A stretch of 64,000 nucleotides of DNA from Streptomyces sp. LHD-70 (lineage in GTDB: Bacteria > Actinomycetota > Actinomycetes > Streptomycetales > Streptomycetaceae). The translations under genes and the position numbers were made by a program. The stretch covers positions 1 through 64,000 of the forward strand of contig NZ_JAVIFW010000017.1 in NCBI RefSeq assembly GCF_031157275.1. The letters are read 5' to 3'. This document shows positions 43,061-49,560 of this stretch, one piece after another (position 1 is the first letter of the stretch; each line of letters begins with the position of its first letter). A model generated the notes under the pieces. It made no database searches. It saw only the letters and a list, made by a program, of their open reading frames with translations, and was not told where the DNA came from.

Positions 43061-43385
43061 CGAGGGCACCTCCGGTCTCACCGCGCAGGCCGGGTACGCG
43101 GCGCAGCCCTGCGAGGGGGACGAGTTCGACGTCGGCGGGGATGCCGGGTTCGAAGCGGACGGCGGTGCCCGCGGCGATGTTCAGACGCAGTCCGCGCGCG
43201 GCGGCCCGGTCGAAGTCCAGGCCCGGGTTGGCCTCGGCGAAGTGGTAGTGGGAGCCGACCTGGACGGGCCGGTCGGCGGTGTTGAGGACGGTCAGGCGGG
43301 TGACGGGGCGGCCCTCGTTGAGGACGACGGGCTCGTCGGCGTACAGGATCTCTCCGGGGACCAACGGCTGGAGGGACGAGGACAT
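43053..43385 (-). CDS. ureB: Urease beta subunit
   Basis: A 110-residue structural subunit. PGEILYADEPVVLNEGR (about residue 10), then VQVGSHYHFAEANPGLDFDR (about residue 41) and GLRLNIAAGTAVRFEPG are the standard blocks. It follows ureA by 16 bases and overlaps ureC. Forms the (alpha-beta-gamma) trimer with UreA and UreC. Confidence 0.96.
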   Translation of the reverse strand: MSSSLQPLVPGEILYADEPVVLNEGRPVTRLTVLNTADRPVQVGSHYHFAEANPGLDFDRAAARGLRLNIAAGTAVRFEPGIPADVELVPLAGLRRVPGLRGETGGALDG

Positions 43386-43401
43386 CGGCAGGACTCCCCC
43401 G

Positions 43402-43704
43402 TCAGGCGATCGGCTCGTGCACGGTGACGAGCTTCGTCCCGTCGGGGAACGTCGCCTCGACCTGGACGTCGTGGAGCATCTCGGGGATGCCCTCCATGAC
43501 GTCCTCGCGGCGGAGCAACTTCCGCCCGGAGGACATGAGTTCGGTGACACTGCGGCCGTCGCGCGCGCCTTCGAGCACGTGCGAGGTGATCAGTGCGACC
43601 GCCTCGGGATGGTTGAGGCGCAGTCCGCGTGCCCTTCGCTTCTCCGCCACGTCCGCGGCCACATGGATGAGCAGTCGCTCCTGCTCGTGCGGGGTCAGTT
43701 GCAC
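43402..43704 (-). CDS. ureA: Urease gamma subunit
   Basis: A 100-residue structural subunit: QLTPHEQERLLIHVAADVA at the start, NHPEAVALITSHVLEGARDG near residue 33, and EGIPEMLHDVQVEATFPDG near residue 71. An in-frame ATG at 43728 would add eight residues, but the GTG at 43704 gives the standard length and has GAGGTGG just upstream, so I prefer it. It is the first gene of the urease operon. Confidence 0.95.
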   Translation of the reverse strand: MQLTPHEQERLLIHVAADVAEKRRARGLRLNHPEAVALITSHVLEGARDGRSVTELMSSGRKLLRREDVMEGIPEMLHDVQVEATFPDGTKLVTVHEPIA

Positions 43705-43904
43705 GCGTGCCACCTCACAGTCCGTCATGGTCCGCCTGTGTGCGGGCAGGCGTGACCGGCATCGTCCGGGCCGAGGAGGCTGCTGGGGCGCAGGCCTCCG
43801 CCAGGACGCAGGCGGAGACTAGTTGCCTTCAACATCTTGTTGACTCGCGTTTGGGCGTCCCGCCGGAAGAGATTGCACGCTAATGCCGAAGTTTTTCCTG
43901 CGCG
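43705..43904 (-). promoter_or_regulatory. Urease operon leader with two dyads
   Basis: CAACA-TCT-TGTTG at 43830-43842 is a perfect dyad in an AT-richer stretch. CTCCGCC/GGCGGAG at 43796-43817 can form a 7-bp stem. The ureA promoter should lie here, and the first dyad is the likeliest regulator site. No nickel- or nitrogen-regulator consensus could be recognised. Confidence 0.35.
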
Positions 43905-44522
43905 TTAACTGACCTTGGGTACTTCCATACGCATCAGGGCCCGCAGCCCGCCCTCCAGCTGCTCGACCTCCGCGTCCCCGAACAGGGCCCGCTGGGCGAT
44001 GAAGCCCTGCGCGAGCGCCATCATCGTGCGCGCCACGTGGTCGGGCTCGACGTCGTCCGGCATGAGCCCGGCCTCACGGTAGGCGTCGACCAGCCCGCCC
44101 CACGCCGCCCTCATCTCCACGAAGCCCTGCCGCAGCGGCGCCGCCAGCTCCTCGTTGCGCAGCGTCTCGGCCCACACCTGCAGGACGAGGCGCGGGAACT
44201 CGATGCTGCCGCCGCCGACCCGCCCGTTCAGGACGATGTTCAGAACCTGACCGAGGAGCTGGTCCGGCAGCGGCGGCGGGTCCTGCTTGGCGGCGTCCTC
44301 GAAGGCTCCCCTGATGGTGCCGAAGACCTCGCCGACGATGGCGGCGATCAGCTCTTCCTTGCCGCTGAAGTAGCGGTATACGGCCCCGGCGGAGAGCCCG
44401 GCCTCGCGCAGCACGTCCTGCATCGACGTGGCGTGGAATCCGCCCTGCGTGAAGCTGCGGACGGCGCCGTCGATGATCTGCCGGCGACGGGCGTCGAGGT
44501 GTTCCTGGGATACGCGAGCCAT
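43905..44522 (-). CDS. TetR-family transcriptional regulator
   Basis: A 205-residue TetR regulator. The helix-turn-helix region is GFHATSMQDVLREAGLSAGA followed by VYRYFSGKEELIAAI (about residues 29-62), and the C-terminal domain resembles BetI/AcrR-type members. It is divergent from an ABC-2-like membrane protein gene, and two near-identical sites lie in the gap, so it most likely represses both. The ATG at 44522 starts the homologous region. Confidence 0.88.
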   Translation of the reverse strand: MARVSQEHLDARRRQIIDGAVRSFTQGGFHATSMQDVLREAGLSAGAVYRYFSGKEELIAAIVGEVFGTIRGAFEDAAKQDPPPLPDQLLGQVLNIVLNGRVGGGSIEFPRLVLQVWAETLRNEELAAPLRQGFVEMRAAWGGLVDAYREAGLMPDDVEPDHVARTMMALAQGFIAQRALFGDAEVEQLEGGLRALMRMEVPKVS

Positions 44523-44534
44523 GGACCCCAAACT

Positions 44535-44608
44535 AAAACGAACATTCATTCTTGACAAGGCACAGCGACGGCGGGACAGTGGCCTCACGTAAAACGAACG
44601 GTCATTCT
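44535..44608. promoter_or_regulatory. Two operator sites for the divergent TetR regulator
   Basis: AAAACGAACATTCATTCT (44535-44552) and AAAACGAACGGTCATTCT (44591-44608) differ at two of 18 bases. Each contains a GAAC-N4-ATTC quasi-dyad. One lies 13 bases upstream of the tetR start and the other 31 bases upstream of the membrane protein start. Confidence 0.7.
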
Positions 44609-44638
44609 CTATACGTTCCCGATCCGAGGGAGCCCGCC

Positions 44639-45637
44639 ATGTCCGCCACACCCACCCCCGGCACGACCTCCGCGGCAGCACCGGGCCCAGCCCCCGGGCG
44701 GGCCCGGCACGTGCTCGCGGTGCTCGTCCTCATCCCGGCCGTCGTCGCGCTCGCCCTGTGGGCCTTCGCCTGGCCCGCCGCCCGTACGGCACCCCGCGAC
44801 CTGCCGATCGCGGTCGCCGGCGCGCCCGCCGCGGTGGCCGGTCTGGAACACCAACTGGAGCGCAAGGAGGGCGCGTTCGAGGTGCACCGGTACGACGACG
44901 AGGCCGCCGCGCGCGCCGCGATCGAGGACCGGGACGTCTACGGGGCGATCGTCGCCACCGAGCGCGGGCCCCGGCTGCTCACCGCCTCGGCCGCGAGTCC
45001 CGTCGTCGCGCAGATGCTCAAGGAGACGGCCTCGGCCCAGGCGCCGAAGGGCGCCCCGGTCCAGGTCGAGGACGTGGTGGCGGCTCCGCCCGGCGACCCG
45101 CGCGGGGCGGCGCTCGGCGCGAGCGTGCTGCCGATGGCGCTGGCCGGGGTCGCGGCCGGTGCGGTAGTGACACTGCTGGGCCTGCGTGGGGTGCGCGCCG
45201 CCTGCGCGCTGGTGGGCGCCGCCGCCCTGGTCGGAGTCGTGGCGGCCGCGCTGACGCACAGCTGGCTCGGGGCACTGACCGGTGACTGGTGGACGGAGGC
45301 GGGAGTGCTCGCCCTGTCGACGCTGGCGGTGAGCGCGACCGTGGCCGGACTCGCGGCGGTACTCGGCCGCGCCGGGATCGCCCTCGGCGCCCTGACCGTG
45401 GTCCTGATCGGCAACCCGTTCTCCGGCGTCGCCTCGGCACCCGAGCTGCTGCCCGAGCCCGCGGGCGCGATCGGCCAGTGGCTGCCGCCGGGCGCGGGCG
45501 GCACGCTGCTGCGCTCGGTGTCGTTCTTCGACGGCGCGGCGGCGTCCAGGCCTGCGTGGACACTCGCCGTGTGGGCGGGGGTGGGGTTGGTGCTCGTCCT
45601 GGTCGGTGGGGCGGTGCGGGGGCGGCGGGCCGGCTGA
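44639..45637 (+). CDS. ABC-2/YhgE-like integral membrane protein, probable exporter
   Basis: A 332-residue membrane protein: one N-terminal helix (about residues 24-42), an extracellular region of about 110 residues, then five or six helices. The layout and the D-V-Y-G-A-I segment with following L-L-T-A-S-A-A-S match the YhgE/Pip-type ABC-2 permeases. No ATP-binding gene is adjacent. It is divergent from the TetR gene and probably derepressed by a toxic compound that it exports, as in typical TetR/exporter pairs. The exact start is supported by GGGAG upstream of the ATG. Confidence 0.75.
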   Translation: MSATPTPGTTSAAAPGPAPGRARHVLAVLVLIPAVVALALWAFAWPAARTAPRDLPIAVAGAPAAVAGLEHQLERKEGAFEVHRYDDEAAARAAIEDRDVYGAIVATERGPRLLTASAASPVVAQMLKETASAQAPKGAPVQVEDVVAAPPGDPRGAALGASVLPMALAGVAAGAVVTLLGLRGVRAACALVGAAALVGVVAAALTHSWLGALTGDWWTEAGVLALSTLAVSATVAGLAAVLGRAGIALGALTVVLIGNPFSGVASAPELLPEPAGAIGQWLPPGAGGTLLRSVSFFDGAAASRPAWTLAVWAGVGLVLVLVGGAVRGRRAG

Positions 45638-45671
45638 GGCCGAGTTCCCCCCTTTTCCCCTCCGGGGCGCC

Positions 45672-45950
45672 CTACACCCCCGTAGCCCCCCGATGCTCCG
45701 CCGCGATCCCGAAGCGCTGGCGCTCGCCCTGCGCGGACGCGCCCGAGCCGACCGTCGAGACGGAGCTGATCACCTGCTCTTCCGCCGCCTCGGGCAACTC
45801 CTCCAGGCGGCGCAGATCCTCCGCCGAGACCAGGGCCACGAGCGGCTTGCCGTGCCGGGTGACGACCACGCGCTCGCCGCCGTACACCACGCGGTTGATC
45901 AGGTCGGCGAGCTCAGCGCGGGCTTGCGTCACCGGAATCTCGTAGGCCAT
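45672..45950 (-). CDS. Phd/YefM-family antitoxin without a recognisable partner
   Basis: A 92-residue antitoxin. The DNA-binding N-terminus IPVTQARAELADLINRVVYG (about residues 5-24) and ERVVVTRHGKPLVALVSAED are the standard Phd/YefM blocks; the C-terminal 40 residues, which normally neutralise the toxin, are Ser/Gly/Ala rich. No RelE, Doc or Fic-type toxin gene lies next to it. It is divergent from clpP, 76 bases apart. ClpP proteases degrade Phd-type antitoxins in other bacteria, which makes the neighbourhood suggestive. Confidence 0.85.
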   Translation of the reverse strand: MAYEIPVTQARAELADLINRVVYGGERVVVTRHGKPLVALVSAEDLRRLEELPEAAEEQVISSVSTVGSGASAQGERQRFGIAAEHRGATGV

Positions 45951-45976
45951 GGGTCCATCATAACGTCACGTACGTC

Positions 45977-45993
45977 CTGTACATTTTTTACAG
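45977..45993. promoter_or_regulatory. Dyad between phd and clpP
   Basis: CTGTA-CATTTTT-TACAG lies in an AT-rich patch of the 76-base divergent gap, overlapping GTACGTCCTGTAC. Phd proteins repress their own promoters by binding such short dyads, so it may control both genes. Confidence 0.5.
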
Positions 45994-46026
45994 AACGCGC
46001 GATGCCGTGCCCTGAAGGAGGCCGCC

Positions 46027-46668
46027 ATGAACCGGAACCGCCCGTACGCACGCCATGTCCTGCCGGAGTTCACCGAGCGCACCAGTGCGGGGACGCGCAC
46101 CCGGGACCCGTACTCGAAGCTCCTCGAGGAGCGGATCATCTTCCTCGGCACGCCGATCGACGACACGGCGGCCAACGATGTGATGGCGCAGTTCATGTAT
46201 CTGGAGCACAGCGCGCCCGACCAGGACATCTCGCTCTACATCAATGCGCCGGGCGGCTCGTTCAGCGCGATGACCGCCGTGTACGACACGATCCGGTACG
46301 TGAGCTGCGACGTGGAGACGGTCTGCATGGGCCAGGCCGCCTCCGCGTCGGCGGTGCTGCTCGCGGCCGGAACTCCGGGGAAGCGTTCGATGCTGCCGGG
46401 GGCCCGAGTCCTCATCCACCAGCCGGAGTTCACCGAGCCGATCCAGGGCCAGACCAGCGACCTGGCGATCCAGGCGGCCGAACTCCAGCGCATCAGGGCC
46501 CTCTTGGAGGAGATGCTCGCGCGGCACACCGGACAGAGCCGGGAGCGGATCTCCGCCGACATCGAGCGCGACACGATCCTCGACGCCACGCAGGCACGGG
46601 AGTACGGCCTGGTGGACCGGATCATCGACAGCCGCAGTTCCACCCTGCTCGCACCCGGCGACGACTGA
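46027..46668 (+). CDS. clpP: ATP-dependent Clp protease proteolytic subunit
   Basis: A 213-residue ClpP serine protease, assembling into tetradecameric barrels fed by Clp ATPases. The triad is intact: serine 106 in MGQAASASAVLLAAG, histidine 131 in RVLIHQP and aspartate 182 in IERDTILDA. The GQAASASA wording is that of the accessory Streptomyces ClpPs (ClpP3-5 types) rather than ClpP1/P2. AAGGAGG lies before the ATG. A 102-residue gene follows nine bases later; the Phd antitoxin gene is divergent. Confidence 0.92.
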   Translation: MNRNRPYARHVLPEFTERTSAGTRTRDPYSKLLEERIIFLGTPIDDTAANDVMAQFMYLEHSAPDQDISLYINAPGGSFSAMTAVYDTIRYVSCDVETVCMGQAASASAVLLAAGTPGKRSMLPGARVLIHQPEFTEPIQGQTSDLAIQAAELQRIRALLEEMLARHTGQSRERISADIERDTILDATQAREYGLVDRIIDSRSSTLLAPGDD

Positions 46669-46677
46669 GGGGACGCG

Positions 46678-46986
46678 ATGCTGCCACCGGATCTGCCCCG
46701 GCTGCCCGCACTGACGCGCGCCGAGGGCGAGTTGATCGACCGCTATCTCGAAGTCGTCGACCTGCTCGGCCGGATCAACCCCGCCCGCGGCCGTGACACC
46801 TATGGCGGACTGCGCGCCGCCCAGGCCCTGGTCACCAAGGCGGCAGCGCTGCGGGACGCGTTGACCGTGATGCACCAGCGCGGCGAGAGCGAGGTGCACG
46901 CCGAGACGCTGACGCGCGCCCTGCGCGTCCTGGACGGTGAGCGGCGCGCGGGGCGGGTCACGGTGCCGCCCAGGTCGGGGAGTTGA
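46678..46986 (+). CDS. Hypothetical protein downstream of clpP
   Basis: A 102-residue, mostly helical protein with no recognised family. Two helical segments (about residues 14-34 with LTRAEGELIDRYLEVVDLLG and 42-64) and a basic C-terminal part ending RVTVPPRSGS are visible. GAGGGGA precedes the ATG. Only nine bases separate it from clpP, so the two are co-transcribed; it may act with ClpP, for example as an adaptor, but nothing in the sequence proves it. Confidence 0.65.
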   Translation: MLPPDLPRLPALTRAEGELIDRYLEVVDLLGRINPARGRDTYGGLRAAQALVTKAAALRDALTVMHQRGESEVHAETLTRALRVLDGERRAGRVTVPPRSGS

Positions 46987-47202
46987 CGGTGCGTCGGCAC
47001 GCGGGTCGTCCGTTCGGCCTCACGGCGTGACCAGTTGGGCTCGCACGGATGGCCTATGCGCCGATCTCGCCGACGTACCCGCACAGTTGCGATCTTCGCG
47101 GGGCCGTCTCGGCGCGGTGATCTCTTCCGCTGCTGGTACGGGCCTCAAGGGCCTTGATCGTCACCATCGGCGAAGATCCCTTATCCACCCGAACAGTGCA
47201 CA
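46987..47202. other. Gene-poor spacer upstream of the Crp site
   Basis: No gene is well supported. A 37-codon minus-strand frame (47167-47054) has an AAGGGA sequence before its ATG but codon usage unlike the neighbours. GGGCCTCAAGGGCC at 47137-47150 is a short hairpin. Confidence 0.4.
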
Positions 47203-47218
47203 TGTGACGAACGTCACA
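47203..47218. promoter_or_regulatory. Perfect Crp-type palindrome upstream of the NlpC/P60 gene
   Basis: TGTGACG-AA-CGTCACA has two exact 7-base arms and fits TGTGA-N6-TCACA, the classical Crp site, and the GTG-N6-CAC core used by Streptomyces Crp. It lies about 95 bases before the riboswitch, on the expected side of the transcription start. Confidence 0.75.
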
Positions 47219-47304
47219 CTCGGCCGGGTATGCACGGATTTGACAGGTTCTGTGCGTGAGGATCCCTGCGACGACAAGCCCCCGCCACCGCGGCGGGGCG
47301 GTCC

Positions 47305-47656
47305 GGGCGGACGCCGAATCCTGCCGCCGTCCGGATGCCAGGTCGACGACGGTGGACCGGCAGGAGTGGAGGACCCGAGCACGACGGGGCGCTGGGGGCG
47401 TCTGGCGAATCCAGTGCGGTGCCCACGGGGTTCGGTGCGTGCTCTCGGCGTGCCGGACGAAGGTCTTCGTAGCGGAGCTACTAGGGCCTTTGGCCGGTGC
47501 GGCGAGAGTGCGTGCCGGGCGCCGTGGGTGCCGTGCGGGGTTTGCCAGACACCCCCAAGCCCCTTGGGGTGAAGCCGCGGCGCAGGCCGCGGCCGGGCAG
47601 ATTCTTCGTTGGCCCGAATCCGACAGGTCATCCTTCACAGGCGGCTGACGAAGGGT
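47305..47656 (+). promoter_or_regulatory. ydaO-type c-di-AMP riboswitch with a large insertion
   Basis: The conserved aptamer pieces occur in order: GCCGAATCC (47313-47321), the extended stem closing with GGCAGGAG, GGAGGACCC (47368-47376 region), GGGGTGAAGCC (47566 on), CCGGGC, CCCGAATCCGACAG (47613-47626), TCATCCT and AGGCGG (47639-47644). These match the ydaO core, whose GCCGAATCC/GGAGGAACC/GGGTGAATC/CCCGAA..CGACAG/AGGC order I recall from Bacillus and thermophile examples. Ligand binding normally turns expression off. The RBS GAAGGG and ATG follow directly, so control is probably at translation. A 178-base insert sits between GGACCC and GGGGTGAA, where other members have a short loop or hairpin. 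Confidence 0.85.
47386..47563 (+). repeat. Palindromic insert within the riboswitch, about 80 paired positions
   Basis: Positions 47394-47473 pair with 47477-47556 around a GGA loop. I count 57 Watson-Crick pairs, 17 G-U pairs and 6 mismatches on the sense strand. GGGGC (47386-47390) and GCCCC (47559-47563) extend the base of the stem. On the opposite strand the 17 wobbles would be A-C mismatches. The 31-base part at 47435-47465 matches 60557-60587 with one difference, so it derives from a dispersed palindromic repeat. Confidence 0.85.
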
Positions 47657-47661
47657 TGCGC

Positions 47662-48135
47662 ATGACCTCGCGCGTTCGGATTCCCGCCCTGCTCACCCGA
47701 GCCGGGACCGCCTCTGCCCTGACACTCGCCGCGGTGGGCGGCACCGCCCTGGCACCCGGAGCCGTGACCGAGGCCGAGGCCGCCTCGGCGCCGGCGCGGG
47801 CCCTCCAGGTCGCGGCGGCGAAGAAGGGCTCGCCCTACCGCTACGGCGCCACCGGCCCGCGTCGCTTCGACTGCTCGGGCCTGACCCAGTACTCCTTCAA
47901 GAAGGCCGGCAAGAAGCTGCCACGCACCGCCGCCCAGCAGTACAACCGCACCCGCCGTGTCTCCTCCGACCGGCGCGAACGCGGTGACCTGGTCTTCTTC
48001 CACTCGGGCGGGAACGTCTACCACGTCGGCATCTACGCCGGTAAGAGCCGCATCTGGCACGCGCCCAAGACCGGCGACGTGGTGCGGCTGCAGAAGATCT
48101 GGACCAGCAGCGTGTCGTACGGGCGCGTCCGCTAG
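47662..48135 (+). CDS. Secreted NlpC/P60 peptidoglycan hydrolase
   Basis: A 157-residue secreted cell-wall hydrolase. A signal peptide of about 38 residues (ending around TEAEAASA) precedes an NlpC/P60 domain that cleaves peptide bonds in peptidoglycan stems. The catalytic cysteine is in RFDCSGLTQYSF (about residue 71), the histidine in VYHVGIYAG (about residue 121), and the third polar residue in IWHAPKTGD. The upstream region has a Crp-type site and a c-di-AMP riboswitch, the combination known for the Streptomyces muralytic gene rpfA. The ATG follows GAAGGG by six bases. Confidence 0.92.
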   Translation: MTSRVRIPALLTRAGTASALTLAAVGGTALAPGAVTEAEAASAPARALQVAAAKKGSPYRYGATGPRRFDCSGLTQYSFKKAGKKLPRTAAQQYNRTRRVSSDRRERGDLVFFHSGGNVYHVGIYAGKSRIWHAPKTGDVVRLQKIWTSSVSYGRVR

Positions 48136-48237
48136 GGGCACCGTAGGGCGGTGGTGCGCAGGGCCGGGGCGGCGTGCCGGGGCGCCGCCGCCTCGCCTTC
48201 GGCGCTTGAGGACGCCCGGGCTGGATACTCGTCCGTC

Positions 48238-48786
48238 ATGGCCGACGAATCCAGGCACGACGGATCCGGCAACGACGCTCCCAGGCACACGGCGGCGAGG
48301 GACGAAGCCCGGCGCGAGACGGCCTTCGAGCGGGCCGACCGGAACTTCGGTGAGCTGCTTCAGGAGTTGCGGGTCGCGCAGACCGGGGTGGCGATCCTCT
48401 TCGCGTTCCTGCTGACCCTGGCGTTCACGCCGCGCTTCCCGTCGCTCGACTCCGTGCAGCGGGGCACGTACGTGACGACTCTGCTGCTAGCCGTCGCGGC
48501 CGCCGCGCTGTTCACGGCTCCCGCGGCCGTGCACCGCGCGCTGTTCCAACGGCACGCCAAGCCGCAGATCGTGCAGGTCTCCTCGCGGCTCGCGTCGATC
48601 GGCATGGCGGTGCTGGCGCTCGCCCTGACCGGGTCCGTGCTGCTCGTCGTGGACGTCGCGGCGGGCCGTCCCGCCGGAATCGTCTCGGCCGTGGGGACTT
48701 TCGTGATGTGCTCCGGGCTGTGGGGCGTGCTGCCGCACGTGATCGGGAGCAGGAACGGTCGCAGCCGCGGGGACGCGGAGAAGTAG
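48238..48786 (+). CDS. DUF6328 membrane protein
   Basis: A 182-residue protein with four predicted membrane helices (about residues 48-64, 76-98, 117-140 and 147-165) preceded by a charged N-terminus, fitting the uncharacterised DUF6328 family. The segment FGELLQELRVAQTGVAILFA (about residues 37-56) starts the conserved region. Its last six codons form the first unit of a 19-base tandem repeat that extends past the stop. The ATG is supported by similarity only. Confidence 0.75.
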   Translation: MADESRHDGSGNDAPRHTAARDEARRETAFERADRNFGELLQELRVAQTGVAILFAFLLTLAFTPRFPSLDSVQRGTYVTTLLLAVAAAALFTAPAAVHRALFQRHAKPQIVQVSSRLASIGMAVLALALTGSVLLVVDVAAGRPAGIVSAVGTFVMCSGLWGVLPHVIGSRNGRSRGDAEK

Positions 48787-48842
48787 CGGGGACGCGGAGA
48801 AGTAGCCGGGGAGGCGGAGACGTAGCGGGGAGGCGGAGGAGG
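48768..48842. repeat. 19-bp tandem repeat across the DUF6328 stop codon
   Basis: About four copies of CGGGGACGCGGAGAAGTAG (the later ones with A-to-G and A-to-C changes) run from the last codons past the stop. Each complete unit contains its own TAG. Confidence 0.85.
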
Positions 48843-48851
48843 AGCGGCGGG

Positions 48852-49283
48852 TCAGCTCTGCACCGGGGCCGTCCACGGCAGCGCGATCCACACCGTCTTG
48901 CCGCCCTCCGCCGTGGGCTTCACCGAGAGCCGGCCGCCGCACTCCATCGCGAGCCAGCGGATGATCACCATGCCGCGCCCGTTGTCCTGCTGCACCGCCG
49001 CCGGAAGCCGCTTCGGCAGGCGCGGGTGGCTGTCGGTGACGCCGATGCGCAGCTGCTCGTCCCGATCCAGCTCGATGTCGACGGTGAAGGTCGGCGACTG
49101 GCCGAGGGTGTGCTGTACGGCGTTGGTCGCCAGCTCGGAGACGATCAGGCGGACCGTGTCCGCCGTCTCCGTATCGTCCGGCAGGCCCCAGTCGGCGAGC
49201 ACCTCCGTCACGTACCTCCGTGCCCTGGAGACCGAGGCGGGATCGCTCGGCAGAGTGACGGAGGCTTCCTTGTGATCTGCCAT
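48852..49283 (-). CDS. HATPase_c-type ATP-binding protein (anti-sigma-factor-like)
   Basis: A 143-residue GHKL-fold ATPase of the RsbW/SpoIIAB type. The N-box is in IVSELATNAVQHTLG (about residue 47), and the G1/G2 boxes are in GVTDSHP and NGRGMVIIRWLA. Such proteins sequester sigma factors or regulate partners by phosphorylation. It is divergent from an XRE regulator followed by DUF397, a triad common in Streptomyces around developmental regulators of the WhiJ/BldB group. Confidence 0.88.
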   Translation of the reverse strand: MADHKEASVTLPSDPASVSRARRYVTEVLADWGLPDDTETADTVRLIVSELATNAVQHTLGQSPTFTVDIELDRDEQLRIGVTDSHPRLPKRLPAAVQQDNGRGMVIIRWLAMECGGRLSVKPTAEGGKTVWIALPWTAPVQS

Positions 49284-49560
49284 GGCGACGCTGTCCCTTT
49301 CCCACCGGGGTCGGCATCCGGCACACGGTCGATGACCTGTGCATCACCGGATGACCGACGGACCCGGAACGGTGCTTCGCGCCAGAGTGCCACTCCGGAG
49401 CCGCCCGACGTGCCGATCCCCCAAGATATGCATATATCTGTCGCTCAAAGCGGTGAACTCTGCCACGGAAGACCGTATTTGGGCGGCAGACTGGCGCATC
49501 GAGGTGCGTCTGCAGCACAGTTCGCCCACCACCACCACCGCCGCCGGAGAGGAATCGGCC

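Noticed and set aside
47054..47167. A 37-codon minus-strand ORF with an AAGGGA upstream
   Set aside because: Third-position GC is clearly lower than in neighbouring genes and I recognise no motif; kept only as a note.
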